A DNA stretch of 64,000 nt from G963665925 sp963665925 (GCA_963665925.1 OY762511.1:1736001-1800000), one strand, 5' to 3'. Shown: positions 8,516 through 17,532, numbered from the stretch's first letter. Notes: generated from the sequence alone by a model not told the origin. Numbers and translations are program-made.

Positions 8516-9340
8516 ATGACCTATAAGAAAGTATGGGCTGTATATTTCAGTCCCTGTGGAAGTACACGGCGTATTGCGGAAAGCATTGCGAAGTCTCTAG
8601 GTGACCGCTTGTGTCTACCCTTTGAGGGCCTTGATTGGACCCTGCCCGTAAAGAGAGAAACTACATATGCATTTGAGAAATCAGATATCGTGATTTGGGG
8701 TTCCCCTGTCTACGCAGGACGTCTGCCTAACAAACTGCTGCCCTTTTTAATTGACGGGTTTAGTGGAAATGGAGCACTTGCCGTTCCGATTACAGTATTC
8801 GGAAACAGGCATTTTGACGATGCCCTCTTTGAGTTTGACACCCTTTTAAGGGGAAATGGTTTCAAGGTTGTCGCAGGGGCGGCTTTTGCCGCAAAGCATG
8901 CTTTTTCTAGTGTAATTGCCCCTGAGCGTCCGGATGCACTGGACATGGAAGCCGTCGACGGCTTCGCAGAGCGTCTTGCTGAAAAAGCCGGTGACGGGAC
9001 ATTGGCTCTCAACCAGCCTGTTTTTCCAAAAACAAATGACCCCATACGCTACTACGCACCAAAGGGGGCTGATGGGGAACCGACCCACTTTCTAAAAGCA
9101 AAGCCCCTTACAGATGTAGACAAATGCAGTCGGTGTGGTCTATGTGCCAGTCTATGCCCTATGGGGAGCATTGACAGAGACAGTCCCGCGCAGGTTACCG
9201 GAATTTGCATCAAGTGCCATGCCTGTGTGAACGGATGCAAGGTCCAGGCAAAGATATTTACCGATCCGGCCTTTCTGTCCCATAAGCAAATGCTGGAGCA
9301 GCATTACAGAGAGAGAAAGCAGTCGTGTATTTTCATATAA
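8516..9340 (+). CDS. EFR1-family flavodoxin-ferredoxin fusion
   Basis: The N-terminal half (residues 1-170) is flavodoxin-like with the FMN phosphate loop SPCGSTRRIAESI and the GSPVYAGRLP loop. The C-terminal part carries two 4Fe-4S motifs, CSRCGLCASLCP (about 204-215) and CIKCHACVNGCK (about 231-242). This is the EFR1 (EFR-type ferredoxin) arrangement, a cytoplasmic electron carrier found in many anaerobes with partners mostly unknown. It follows dpaL by 80 bp and ends at a strong hairpin, so the two could be co-transcribed. A GAGGAGG site precedes the ATG. Confidence 0.85.
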   Translation: MTYKKVWAVYFSPCGSTRRIAESIAKSLGDRLCLPFEGLDWTLPVKRETTYAFEKSDIVIWGSPVYAGRLPNKLLPFLIDGFSGNGALAVPITVFGNRHFDDALFEFDTLLRGNGFKVVAGAAFAAKHAFSSVIAPERPDALDMEAVDGFAERLAEKAGDGTLALNQPVFPKTNDPIRYYAPKGADGEPTHFLKAKPLTDVDKCSRCGLCASLCPMGSIDRDSPAQVTGICIKCHACVNGCKVQAKIFTDPAFLSHKQMLEQHYRERKQSCIFI

Positions 9341-9370
9341 AAAAGACCTGCTCTGAATAGTATAAAATAA

Positions 9371-9415
9371 GAAGCCGATGAATCACGTGCTAGCTGCACG
9401 TGATTCATCGGCTTC
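9371..9415. terminator. Perfect 20-bp hairpin between convergent genes
   Basis: The stem 9371-9390 pairs without mismatch with 9396-9415 around a 5-nt loop (TAGCT). There is only a poor T run on the right, but the position between converging genes fits a bidirectional terminator. Confidence 0.65.
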
Positions 9416-9482
9416 TCTACTTTAATTTTATCATATTTTGAAACAGGATTGCAGACTGTTCATTTTTGAAGATTTTCCAGGT

Positions 9483-11192
9483 CTACTCTCCAATGGAGTA
9501 CTGGTTTTTCCCATGACTTTTTGCAAGGTACATTCTTTCATCACATTTGCTGAGCAGCGATTCAACAGTGTGGCCATCATCTGGGTAGAAACTGATGCCG
9601 ATGCTGACACTGATGTGTACGGATTCACCTGAAATCTGAATGGGCTCAACAATATGATTGAGCAGTCGCTGGGCTATTTCGCGTGCGTCCTCCAGCTTGG
9701 TGTTATGAAGCCATACAACAAACTCATCGCCGCCAAATCGGCTGGCGATGTCAGAATAGCGAAGTGAACGGATAATGCGTTCTGCGCTAGTAATAATGAC
9801 TTCGTCGCCTGAATCGTGTCCATAGGTATCGTTGATATTTTTGAAGTTGTCAATATCTATAAACATCATGCCATGATGACCAAATGTGGAGTTCTGCTCT
9901 AAAATATCCGCAACAAGGGTGTTGAAATGGTCTTTTTTATAAAGGTGGGTCATGTCGTCCCGAGTTGCAATATAGCTAAGTTGCTTATTTTGCTCCATAA
10001 TATGTGCATAGTTTTCTGCAATGACCAAGGACTGGAAAATTAGAAATACAAAAATCCCAATGGAAATGACATTGGTGCCTGCAGGAAGAATAACATCCAA
10101 AACAACCGAGCCGATTATAAATGCAATTCCAACAAATGAGAATATGCTTCCCTGAACATTTCTTCGAATGGCGCGAATCAGGAGGGTCGTAATATAGATA
10201 AAGTAAATCATGGATACAGTTAGAAAAAAGTAGTCCAATGGTTCAAGCTTATGCATAGGTAAAATGAATACACTAACAGCAAAGAGGGGGACAAGCGACA
10301 GATAGACAAGAACAATCCAGAGTTTGTGCTCATTTTTAAAGAGGCTATACATGAAGAGGACAAAGGTTGCAAGCATAGCGGCACCAGTTATGAATTGCCA
10401 TTTTAAAAGCAGGTCCCAGTTGGGGCTCGATATCCATGTATTAATGACTCTGTCTCCAATGAGAGGTATGCGTGCGGCTACAATAAAGTTAAAGAATGCA
10501 AAATAGAGTCCTGACCGTTCGTTGGGGTTCAGTACAAAAAGACTGAAATTATACAGTCCAATCATGAGAATACCACCGAATAAAATCATTTGATTGCCAA
10601 CATTGCGTCTGAGTTCTTGTTGGATATTTGAAAGGGTACCCAGTTTCATTTCGCGTATGAAGCCGCCTGGATACATATGAAAATTTGAAATCTGCAGTAC
10701 GATGTCAGTGGACGTATCAGAAGCTGTAAACCCTGCAATTTGAGGTTGCCAGTGGATGAACTCAGAAGCTTCATCTTGACCCACTATTCCATTTGTTGCA
10801 ATGAGCTGGTGATCCACGTATAGAGAATAGGCAGAGGGCTGATCATAAATATAGAGGCCATAAGAGGTACCTGGAATCAGACCGGAAACCCGGAGCGTAT
10901 AGGTTCCGTATCCCATATGGTTCCAAGTGTGTGGAACGGTCACATACTCTGCGCTGTGAAAATCTTTATCAGATCCTGTCAGGAACACTTCATCATGAAA
11001 TGCCCATTCACCAATCAAGGGGATGTTGTAGTTGAAATCACTGGCCGAAAGCGCCAAGTTTCCTTGTTCGGCGGCAAAGACTTTGGAATAGTCTTCGTTT
11101 CCGCTCAGGAGGAAGAGGAAAAGGAATAGCGCAACAATAACGAAAACCATAGCTATGAATATGATCCCATTAATTTTTACCTTCCAAGTCAT
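9483..11192 (-). CDS. 7TMR-DISM diguanylate cyclase
   Basis: After an N-terminal membrane anchor (about 10-30), residues 40-195 form an extracellular beta-rich, carbohydrate-binding-like domain of the kind found in 7TMR-DISM receptors. Seven membrane helices follow (about 200-400), then a GGDEF domain (about 410-569). The active-site motif RFGGDEF is intact, and RYSD sits exactly five residues before it, matching the inhibitory RxxD I-site. It should make cyclic di-GMP at the membrane in response to an outside ligand. Transcribed leftward and alone; an AAAGGG site precedes the ATG. Confidence 0.85.
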   Translation of the reverse strand: MTWKVKINGIIFIAMVFVIVALFLFLFLLSGNEDYSKVFAAEQGNLALSASDFNYNIPLIGEWAFHDEVFLTGSDKDFHSAEYVTVPHTWNHMGYGTYTLRVSGLIPGTSYGLYIYDQPSAYSLYVDHQLIATNGIVGQDEASEFIHWQPQIAGFTASDTSTDIVLQISNFHMYPGGFIREMKLGTLSNIQQELRRNVGNQMILFGGILMIGLYNFSLFVLNPNERSGLYFAFFNFIVAARIPLIGDRVINTWISSPNWDLLLKWQFITGAAMLATFVLFMYSLFKNEHKLWIVLVYLSLVPLFAVSVFILPMHKLEPLDYFFLTVSMIYFIYITTLLIRAIRRNVQGSIFSFVGIAFIIGSVVLDVILPAGTNVISIGIFVFLIFQSLVIAENYAHIMEQNKQLSYIATRDDMTHLYKKDHFNTLVADILEQNSTFGHHGMMFIDIDNFKNINDTYGHDSGDEVIITSAERIIRSLRYSDIASRFGGDEFVVWLHNTKLEDAREIAQRLLNHIVEPIQISGESVHISVSIGISFYPDDGHTVESLLSKCDERMYLAKSHGKNQYSIGE

Positions 11193-11229
11193 AGAGACGC
11201 CCTTTCTGTTTGCAGGAGTATAAATTGCC

Positions 11230-11256
11230 CAATCTAAATTCTTTATATTTAGATTG
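11230..11256. repeat. Inverted repeat upstream of the 7TMR-DISM gene
   Basis: CAATCTAAA (11230-11238) and TTTAGATTG (11248-11256) are a perfect 9-bp inverted repeat with a 9-bp spacer. It lies after the LysR stop codon and before the diguanylate cyclase start; no T run follows on either strand. It could be an operator or a weak terminator. Confidence 0.4.
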
Positions 11257-11304
11257 CTTTACTTTATTGATGCCCTAATTTTATGGTACTTATGCACCAA
11301 TGCC

Positions 11305-12207
11305 TTATTTACGCACTCCTGAAAGAAAGTCGTGAATAAAGTCAATCAGGTCCATATTTCTTCTTGTATCTGCATTTGCCTCGTTTTGAACAATGCAAAT
11401 GTCGTATAAGACGTCGTGGGAGAGTGGTATGGCGCGGATGCCTGGTGTGCTGAAGTGTTCGCAGACATCCCGTGTGGCGAAGGTCACACCGAAGTCGTTT
11501 TTGACCAGATTCATAATCATGTCCATGTTGTAGTAATTGATGTAGGTGTGTACCTCAAGGTTAATGTCAGCCTCTCGCAGGAGTGCTTCAGTCATCTTGT
11601 AGGGGTATTCATCCTTTGTGCTGGTAATGAGTTTGTTTCCAATCAGTTCCGCAATGTCGACAGAAGATTTTTGTGCGAGGGGATTGGAAGCGCTAATCAG
11701 CACATGGAGTTTTTCCTGAAAGAGAAGCGTATAGGTGAGCTGGGGATTTCGTTTGTGAAGCGGTGTATATTTTATGATTGCCAAATCAAGCTGGCAATCC
11801 AACAGCATTTTTTCCAGATCGTCAATACTTTCAACCTTCAGAATATAATTGTCTTCGCTGTAACTGGCAAGAAAGTTCATGAGTGCGTTGTTGATGGGCG
11901 TTGTGTGCGAAAGCTTGTAGAGTCCTATGAAATGTGTTTGAGCACCGCGTTTGTTATGCTGTGTCTTCGATAGGAATGCATTATACTCTTTGAGAACATT
12001 TGCAGAGTCTGCGATGAACTGCTGACCCGCTTGCGTCAGTGTGACACCGCGTCTTGACCGGTTGAAGAGCTGTACACCCAAGCGGTGTTCGATTGACTGA
12101 ATGCTTTGCGAAAGGCTGGGCTGCGTTATGTGCAGCACCTTAGCCGCATGCGTTAGGTTCTTTAGCTCGGCAACCTTATTGACATATATAATCTCACGTA
12201 TTTCCAT
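11305..12207 (-). CDS. LysR-family transcription regulator
   Basis: The start at 12207 is preferred because an AAGAGGTGA site lies just upstream and the protein then opens MEIREIIYV as LysR proteins do; a longer reading frame to 12282 would place a poor leader before it. The 300-residue product has the N-terminal winged helix (residues 2-60, with ITQPSLSQSIQSIEHRLG) and a two-lobed effector domain (about 90-290). It is divergent from the acetyltransferase at 12343, with a perfect operator-like inverted repeat in between, so it probably controls that gene and itself. The effector is unknown. Confidence 0.88.
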   Translation of the reverse strand: MEIREIIYVNKVAELKNLTHAAKVLHITQPSLSQSIQSIEHRLGVQLFNRSRRGVTLTQAGQQFIADSANVLKEYNAFLSKTQHNKRGAQTHFIGLYKLSHTTPINNALMNFLASYSEDNYILKVESIDDLEKMLLDCQLDLAIIKYTPLHKRNPQLTYTLLFQEKLHVLISASNPLAQKSSVDIAELIGNKLITSTKDEYPYKMTEALLREADINLEVHTYINYYNMDMIMNLVKNDFGVTFATRDVCEHFSTPGIRAIPLSHDVLYDICIVQNEANADTRRNMDLIDFIHDFLSGVRK

Positions 12208-12231
12208 GATGTCACCTCTTTCTAGTACTAA

Positions 12232-12303
12232 TTTATCATAGGTTCTACTTATGATAAACATTGGAAAGGTTGATTTTATCATGACATAAGAAGGGCGTAT
12301 AAT
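12232..12303. promoter_or_regulatory. LysR operator and promoter of the GNAT gene
   Basis: TTTATCATA (12232-12240) and TATGATAAA (12250-12258) form a perfect 9-bp inverted repeat spaced by 9 bp and contain the T-N11-A pattern of LysR boxes. A second TTTTATCAT half-site lies at about 12274-12282, and a perfect -10 TATAAT at 12298-12303 serves the rightward GNAT gene. Confidence 0.65.
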
Positions 12304-12342
12304 AGAGCATAAGAAGGTAATGGTCTGAGGGAGGGAACCGAT

Positions 12343-12924
12343 ATGGATAGTATCACTTATAAAGCATTAGAAAGCGGGAATATTCAATTTTTGAAGACCC
12401 TATGCAACGGACTGATGAAATTTCAAGCAGAGGGTGCGGCCATTCGTCCGGACGTCATGGCGAGTATGAATTTCGAGAATCGCCTAGTACCAGACTTTGA
12501 AAATGCCAAGTGCAAGCATATTGTAGTAGCATATGACGAAAACCACCCTGTGGGATTTGCCTTTGCAACGGTGACGACTGTCGATGCACCTGCGGTGACC
12601 GAAAAGCCGGTGTGGGCTGATGAAATTGACGGAGTTGGCTTTTACCCGACTGACTATGCGGTGCCAAAGACTGTTGGGACCTTCAAGCTTCTCTATGTAG
12701 ATTCAGCTTACAGAGATCGCCATATTGGTGCTGAACTATCAGACAGGATCATGACTTGGCTGAAAGGTCATGAGACGGTTGAAGACCTTTGGGTTTTTGT
12801 TGCAAATGGAAATGAAGATGTTGGCAAGTTCTATGAAAGATATGGATTCAGGCATAGTCATGCCGTTTTCGGTGGATTTGTCCAGGCTTATTGTCAGACT
12901 TTAAAGTCTGATAGTACCCGATAA
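12343..12924 (+). CDS. GNAT-family N-acetyltransferase
   Basis: The 193-residue protein shows the GNAT fold: a central strand LLYVDSAYRDRHIGAEL, where the loop RDRHIG binds the pyrophosphate of acetyl-CoA, and the C-terminal GNEDVGKFYERYGF motif typical of the last helix and strand. The acceptor substrate is unknown. It is divergent from a LysR gene and has its own promoter next to the LysR operator, so expression is probably LysR-controlled. A GAGGGAGG site precedes the ATG. Confidence 0.8.
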   Translation: MDSITYKALESGNIQFLKTLCNGLMKFQAEGAAIRPDVMASMNFENRLVPDFENAKCKHIVVAYDENHPVGFAFATVTTVDAPAVTEKPVWADEIDGVGFYPTDYAVPKTVGTFKLLYVDSAYRDRHIGAELSDRIMTWLKGHETVEDLWVFVANGNEDVGKFYERYGFRHSHAVFGGFVQAYCQTLKSDSTR

Positions 12925-12943
12925 GATTCAGGCAGGAAAAGAG

Positions 12944-12986
12944 AAAAAAGCAGTTGAGTGTCATGAGGCGCTCCAACTGCTTTTTT
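12944..12986. terminator. Bidirectional intrinsic terminator
   Basis: AAAAAAGCAGTTG (12944-12956) pairs with CAACTGCTTTTTT (12974-12986), giving A and T tracts on both sides. It serves the GNAT gene and the converging hemerythrin-GGDEF gene. Confidence 0.85.
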
Positions 12987-12988
12987 GA

Positions 12989-14110
12989 TTAAGACTCAGC
13001 TGCTGTGGCCATTCCGCCGCCCCTGGATTTGGAGATATACATGGCATCGTCTGCCTTACGCAGGATTTCACTGGGGGACTTAGTCCTTTCACTAATGGTG
13101 GAAATACCTATACTGATGGAAGGCTTCCAAAATTCAAGTGCAGGACCGGATTTATCTGAAGAGAAACGATTGAGCTTCTCTCCGATTGCCAATGCGCCCT
13201 TTGCGTCTGTGTGTGAGCAAATAATGACGAATTCGTCTCCCCCAAGACGACATACAAAATCTGTCTTTCGTGTATTGCTGGTCAGATGCTGTGCAATCCA
13301 CATCAGAACCTTGTCGCCATTTTCATGACCATAGGTGTCATTTACCGATTTGAACTTATCGACATCGACGAAAAGGAGGGAAAAGGGCACCTTGTACCTT
13401 TCCCAGTCGTTGAAGAGTCTTTGGATTTCCTCCATCACAAAACGTCTGTTTGGAAGCCCTGTCAGAACATCATGCAGCAGCATTTGACTAAGTTTTTCGT
13501 TGGCCTCAGACAGCTCGGCCATGCGTTGTCTTACCTTGTTTTCAAGATCGATATTTTTACGTTCTATTTCTCGGTTTTTCTTAGAAACCAATAGATAGAG
13601 GACCTTTAGGGCTTTAAGAAGCGGTTCTGTTGACTGCTCAGTAACCTGCTCTTCTTTTTCAAAGGCCTGTGAAGGTGAGAGATCCTCATTTGAGATATAG
13701 CTGATTTGGCGGACCAGGCTCTTATCGGTGTTGAGGATGTGGTAGGCAAGCCAGCGGATCAGATATTCAACCACTTCATTCAGATTTTCAGGGGACTGGA
13801 GCTTAATGGGGTCAGCAAAGAGGCCCGTAACCACCCTGACGAAATCATTATGGGCCTGATTGTGGTCTTCTGCATGCCGAGGGTCGATTGCATAAGCTTC
13901 CATGAGTGCTTTTTCGGTTGAAAAGTGTTCAGAGACATATTGGGTCAATTGCATATGCGTTGCTTCAATAGCCTTAATTTCAATAGTTTTGTTGTTAATA
14001 CTGAACTCGAGAAGTTTGTTGACCATATCAACCAAAGCAAAATGCTGTGAATCGACTTTAATATTTCCTGTGTTGAAATCGTCATCCCATTTGAAAAAAC
14101 TGCTGGACAT
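12989..14110 (-). CDS. Hemerythrin-like diguanylate cyclase
   Basis: Residues 1-140 are a bacteriohemerythrin domain with the expected di-iron ligands: His in DSQHFALVD, HMQ and HFSTE, HNQAHNDF, and a final HILNTD. A coiled-coil linker (about 160-205) leads to a GGDEF domain (about 210-373) with intact LGGDEF and an RKTD I-site five residues before it. There is no membrane segment. The layout suggests a cytoplasmic cyclase whose output depends on oxygen or redox state of the di-iron site, as shown for Vibrio Bhr-DGC. A strong AGGAGG precedes the ATG. Confidence 0.87.
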   Translation of the reverse strand: MSSSFFKWDDDFNTGNIKVDSQHFALVDMVNKLLEFSINNKTIEIKAIEATHMQLTQYVSEHFSTEKALMEAYAIDPRHAEDHNQAHNDFVRVVTGLFADPIKLQSPENLNEVVEYLIRWLAYHILNTDKSLVRQISYISNEDLSPSQAFEKEEQVTEQSTEPLLKALKVLYLLVSKKNREIERKNIDLENKVRQRMAELSEANEKLSQMLLHDVLTGLPNRRFVMEEIQRLFNDWERYKVPFSLLFVDVDKFKSVNDTYGHENGDKVLMWIAQHLTSNTRKTDFVCRLGGDEFVIICSHTDAKGALAIGEKLNRFSSDKSGPALEFWKPSISIGISTISERTKSPSEILRKADDAMYISKSRGGGMATAAES

Positions 14111-14268
14111 GGTGTGGCCTCCTATATGTAATATGAGCCTATGATGGCTTTTAGGCTCTGAAGTTCTTTGGAATTTAATGTGAACACCTCATTCATACCC
14201 AAAATACACTGAAATAGAGAAGTATTTTAGGGAGGCGATTCAAAGAAATGTTCTCCTGTACAGCAATC

Positions 14269-14307
14269 AAGCCCCAGAAATCGAATGGCATTCGAACTCT
14301 GGGGCTT
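14269..14307. terminator. Hairpin between the MATE and hemerythrin genes
   Basis: AAGCCCCAGA (14269-14278) pairs with TCTGGGGCTT (14298-14307), with an inner TCGAAT/ATTCGA stem. It lies just after the MATE stop codon. The T run is on the plus strand only (ATTTT), so its use for the leftward MATE transcript is uncertain. Confidence 0.55.
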
Positions 14308-14346
14308 ATTTTGTCTGGTATCCATTTTATGAATTTGTGAACGAAC

Positions 14347-15690
14347 TTATTCAAATGCAAAGCCAACATATTTCTTTATGAGTTTTCCAGAACCAAGGGC
14401 AACAATCAGAAATGAAGCGTTAAGGGCAATCCATATGCCTGTGAGTCCCCAGACCCGTGAAAGAAGTAGGGCAATCGGTACATAAAGGACAAAGAGTCGG
14501 ACCATGGCGATCACAGCGGAGTGCATGGGTTTATTCAGCACGTTGAGAGCACTGGTGTGAATGAGGAAGATTCCCTGCAGTCCGTAACCGATTGGGATGA
14601 TATAAAGATATGTTTTTACTGTTTCAATAACGAGGGCATTGTCTGTAAAGAGGCTTGCAACCATGCCGCCGGCAAAGAAGAATATCACAAGTGTCAGAAC
14701 CCCGTATACCAATGAGAAAAACTCTGATTTCTTTATGATTTCATTGACGCGGTCATGCTTTTTCGCACCCAGGTTCTGGCCGAGAATGGGAACGAAGATG
14801 GAGGCAAGGGCGTTGATGACAAGCATTGCAAACATTTCAATACGTGTTGCGATGCCAAACCCGGCAGTCGCTTCAGTTCCAAAGGTTGCTACGAGAGAGG
14901 TGATAATGCCCACAGCCAGAGGCGTCATGATTCTTGTAAGTGCATTAGGCAGGCCAATGAAAAGCAGGTCCTTGATCGAGGCCATGATATCACCTAGGTG
15001 TGCATTTTTCAGAGAGACAATCTTTTGTCGGTAAACGAGAACGTATAGGGAAACGATCATTGTAATCATTCTGGAAATGACTGTCGCCAGAGCGGCGCCT
15101 TTGATTCCCATTGCAGGGAATGGGCCGAAGCCGAAAATCAGCATGGGATCGAAAATCATATTGACGACAGCCGCTACGGTCATGATGACAGCGGGCGTCT
15201 TGGTATCACCAAGCGCTCGAATACCAGCATTGCCAATCATTGGAATAATCAGGAACATGACACCGGCGTACCAGATCTTCATATAGTCCACAATATAAGG
15301 GAGGGTCTGTGCATCAGCACCCAGGAGTGTGAAGAGGGGTTCTATGGTAAGCATGCCCGCAATGACGAATACGAGTACGAGTAAGAGTCCCAGTGTCAGG
15401 CTGTCTGTCGTATAGCGTACGACCTTGTCGTGGTTGTTCTCACCCACTGCTCTGGAAATGAGTGAAGCCGCACCAATGCCAACACCTTGGGCGAGGGCGC
15501 CTATAACCATGACAACAGGGAAAGTCAGGGTCATGGCAGCCATGGGAATCAACCCCAGCTTACTGACAAAGTAGGTGTCGACCATATTGAAAGCGACCAG
15601 TCCCAGCATACCGAAAATCATGGGGAAAGTCATGCGCAGGAGCAGCGGTGTTACGGGCGCGTTTGTAATATCAGATGTTTTTGAGTTCAT
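14347..15690 (-). CDS. MATE-family efflux transporter
   Basis: A 447-residue protein with about 12 membrane helices arranged as two related halves, opening TPLLLRMTFPMIFGMLGLVAFN as MATE exporters do. Such pumps expel cationic drugs or metabolites in exchange for sodium or protons. It lies 45 bp downstream of a MarR gene in the same leftward operon, a common pairing in which the repressor senses the toxic compound and releases the pump gene. The substrate cannot be inferred. An AAAGGAA site supports the ATG. Confidence 0.88.
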   Translation of the reverse strand: MNSKTSDITNAPVTPLLLRMTFPMIFGMLGLVAFNMVDTYFVSKLGLIPMAAMTLTFPVVMVIGALAQGVGIGAASLISRAVGENNHDKVVRYTTDSLTLGLLLVLVFVIAGMLTIEPLFTLLGADAQTLPYIVDYMKIWYAGVMFLIIPMIGNAGIRALGDTKTPAVIMTVAAVVNMIFDPMLIFGFGPFPAMGIKGAALATVISRMITMIVSLYVLVYRQKIVSLKNAHLGDIMASIKDLLFIGLPNALTRIMTPLAVGIITSLVATFGTEATAGFGIATRIEMFAMLVINALASIFVPILGQNLGAKKHDRVNEIIKKSEFFSLVYGVLTLVIFFFAGGMVASLFTDNALVIETVKTYLYIIPIGYGLQGIFLIHTSALNVLNKPMHSAVIAMVRLFVLYVPIALLLSRVWGLTGIWIALNASFLIVALGSGKLIKKYVGFAFE

Positions 15691-15735
15691 ATAGGTTCCT
15701 TTCTATTTCCTAAAGTAAGTGCTTGGTTGCCCGGT

Positions 15736-16173
15736 CTATTTAAGCCGGTCCACTTCTTTAATTGCGTTTTCAAGCATCTTATCCAGCAGCTCTTTGGACT
15801 GATCAATTTCAGACGCAGTCATTTCTGTACTGAGGGTCGAGGTGAGTGTTTGAAGAATGGCTCTCAGCGTAGGTATGAAAGCCTCACCTTTATCCGATAG
15901 GAAAATCTTGTAGTTGCGACGGTCCGCCTCATCTTTCTGGCGTTCAATGTAGCCGAGCGATTCCAATTTGCTGAGGGCCTTTGCCGTTGTGGCTTTGTCG
16001 TTCATCATTTGAGCGGTCAGTTCTTTCTGATTGATTCCGGGGGACTTTGCAATGGCAATAAGAAAGAGATATTGACCACTGCCAAGACCATATTCCTTTA
16101 ACTGATGGTTGATAATTATTTGAGTATATCGATAGAGGACGCTGATATATTTTCCAAAACTAATGTCGTTCAT
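15736..16173 (-). CDS. MarR-family transcription regulator
   Basis: The 145-residue protein has the MarR winged helix: helices from about residue 30, recognition region INQKELTAQMMNDKATTAKALSKLE (printed here only as the family signature region, about 54-78), and a wing with RQKDEADRRNYKIFLSDKG. It is first in an operon with the MATE exporter and probably represses it. Direct repeats overlapping the promoter are the likely binding sites. TAAGGAGG precedes the ATG. Confidence 0.85.
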   Translation of the reverse strand: MNDISFGKYISVLYRYTQIIINHQLKEYGLGSGQYLFLIAIAKSPGINQKELTAQMMNDKATTAKALSKLESLGYIERQKDEADRRNYKIFLSDKGEAFIPTLRAILQTLTSTLSTEMTASEIDQSKELLDKMLENAIKEVDRLK

Positions 16174-16208
16174 GGGAACCTCCTTAAATAAGAAAAAGCA
16201 AATAGGAT

Positions 16209-16254
16209 GCTATTGCAACTATATGATATCACAGATAGAACGCTATTGCAACTA
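16209..16254 (-). promoter_or_regulatory. MarR-MATE promoter with two identical 13-bp operator-like repeats
   Basis: On the minus strand a -35 TTGCAA (16246-16251) and a -10 TATCAT (16223-16228) are 17 bp apart. GCTATTGCAACTA occurs twice (16209-16221 and 16242-16254), once over the -35 and once just after the -10, 33 bp apart. This is a likely MarR binding arrangement. The rest of the 313-bp gap up to 16486 shows only AT-rich DNA and possible promoters for the next gene, for example a TATAAT at 16379-16384. Confidence 0.6.
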
Positions 16255-16486
16255 ATTTCAAAAAGACGGTTTTGCGGGTGTGACCCAGACCCTATGCAAT
16301 TGCTTGTGAAAATATAAAATGTCTCATAATTATAAGAATAAGGTGTGAACTTATATTCTGATTGATTTCTGTCAGACGTATAATAGGCATGTAAACAAGG
16401 ATGTATGGAAATGTGGTGCAAATGTTTCCAATGAAGTTGATTTGAATGTTAGATCAATATTATAAGAATAGGGTGGAGGTAAAACT

Positions 16487-17494
16487 ATGAAGAAGTACTT
16501 AATTCTGACTTGGGTGCTCTTGTTGATGGTGAGTCTGTCATCGGTGGCGTTTGCAGGTGAGTATCTTGTTAAGCCGGGCGATGTCTTATGGAAAATTGCG
16601 TCTGATAACGGCAAGTCTGTAAAAGAACTAGCTGCGATCAACCGCATAAAAAATCCCAATCGCATTTTTCCTGGTCAGGTCATTCGATTTCAAGTGGCGC
16701 AAGGCGCATTAGAAGAAACAGAAGGTGAGGTTTTAGAAATGACAAATGCACAAAAGGCAGTATCGGTAATTGAAAGTCTAGGGACCAGCAACGCAGAGCC
16801 TGTGGCTTATATCAATCCCGACAAGTATATCCAGCACAATCTGGGCGTCAAGGATGGTTTGGCAGGATTTGGAGAGCTGGTCCAGATTCTCCCTGAAGGC
16901 ACATGGGCCAAAAACATACGGGTTATTGAAGATGGCGATTTTGTGGTCATGCATAATGAATACAATTTCTTCGGTCCAAAAGTCGGATTTGATATTTTCA
17001 GGTTTGAAGACGGACAAATTGTGGAACACTGGGACAACCTTGGGGAAATCACACCGCCAAATCCAAGTGGACATACGCAGCTGGACGGTCCGGTAGATGT
17101 AAGTGACTTAGATAAGACCGAAGTCAACAAGGCGCTTGTCAAAGGTTTTGTAGACGATGTGCTCATGGGCGCATCGCCTGAAAAAATCACCGAATATGTG
17201 AGTACAGAAGAGTACATTCAACACAACAGCGCCGTTGCCGACGGGCTAGACGGACTGGGTACAGCACTCCAGGCCCTCGCTGAAGCTGGAACGCCGATGA
17301 TTTACACTGAAAACCATAGGGTTCTCGGTGAAGGCAACTTTGTAGTCGCAGTAAGTGAAGGACAGTTTCTTGGTGGACATGTAGCCTTTTATGATCTGTT
17401 CAGACTAGAAGACGGAAAGATTGTAGAGCACTGGGATGTTATTGAGGAAATTCCTGCGGAAGACAAGTGGATGAATACAAACGGGAAATTTTAA
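16487..17494 (+). CDS. Secreted LysM protein with two SnoaL-like domains
   Basis: Residues 1-23 are a signal peptide (cleavage after VAFA). A LysM domain (about 25-69, YLVKPGDVLWKIA) should bind peptidoglycan. Two related domains follow (about 82-190 and 205-325), each containing YIQHN and a DIFRFEDGQIVEHWD-like strand. This is the NTF2/SnoaL-like fold of predicted aldol condensation-type enzymes (COG4922). The two copies are clearly duplicates. The protein should sit in the cell wall; its ligand or activity is unknown. A GGTGGAGG site precedes the ATG. Confidence 0.82.
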   Translation: MKKYLILTWVLLLMVSLSSVAFAGEYLVKPGDVLWKIASDNGKSVKELAAINRIKNPNRIFPGQVIRFQVAQGALEETEGEVLEMTNAQKAVSVIESLGTSNAEPVAYINPDKYIQHNLGVKDGLAGFGELVQILPEGTWAKNIRVIEDGDFVVMHNEYNFFGPKVGFDIFRFEDGQIVEHWDNLGEITPPNPSGHTQLDGPVDVSDLDKTEVNKALVKGFVDDVLMGASPEKITEYVSTEEYIQHNSAVADGLDGLGTALQALAEAGTPMIYTENHRVLGEGNFVVAVSEGQFLGGHVAFYDLFRLEDGKIVEHWDVIEEIPAEDKWMNTNGKF

Positions 17495-17532
17495 CGTGTA
17501 AAATTTTCATTTTAATGTTAAGAGATATCCAT

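Noticed and set aside
11416..11973. 185-codon open frame on the plus strand inside the LysR gene
   Set aside because: It is the antisense of a clear LysR coding region, has no ribosome binding site and no recognisable domain.
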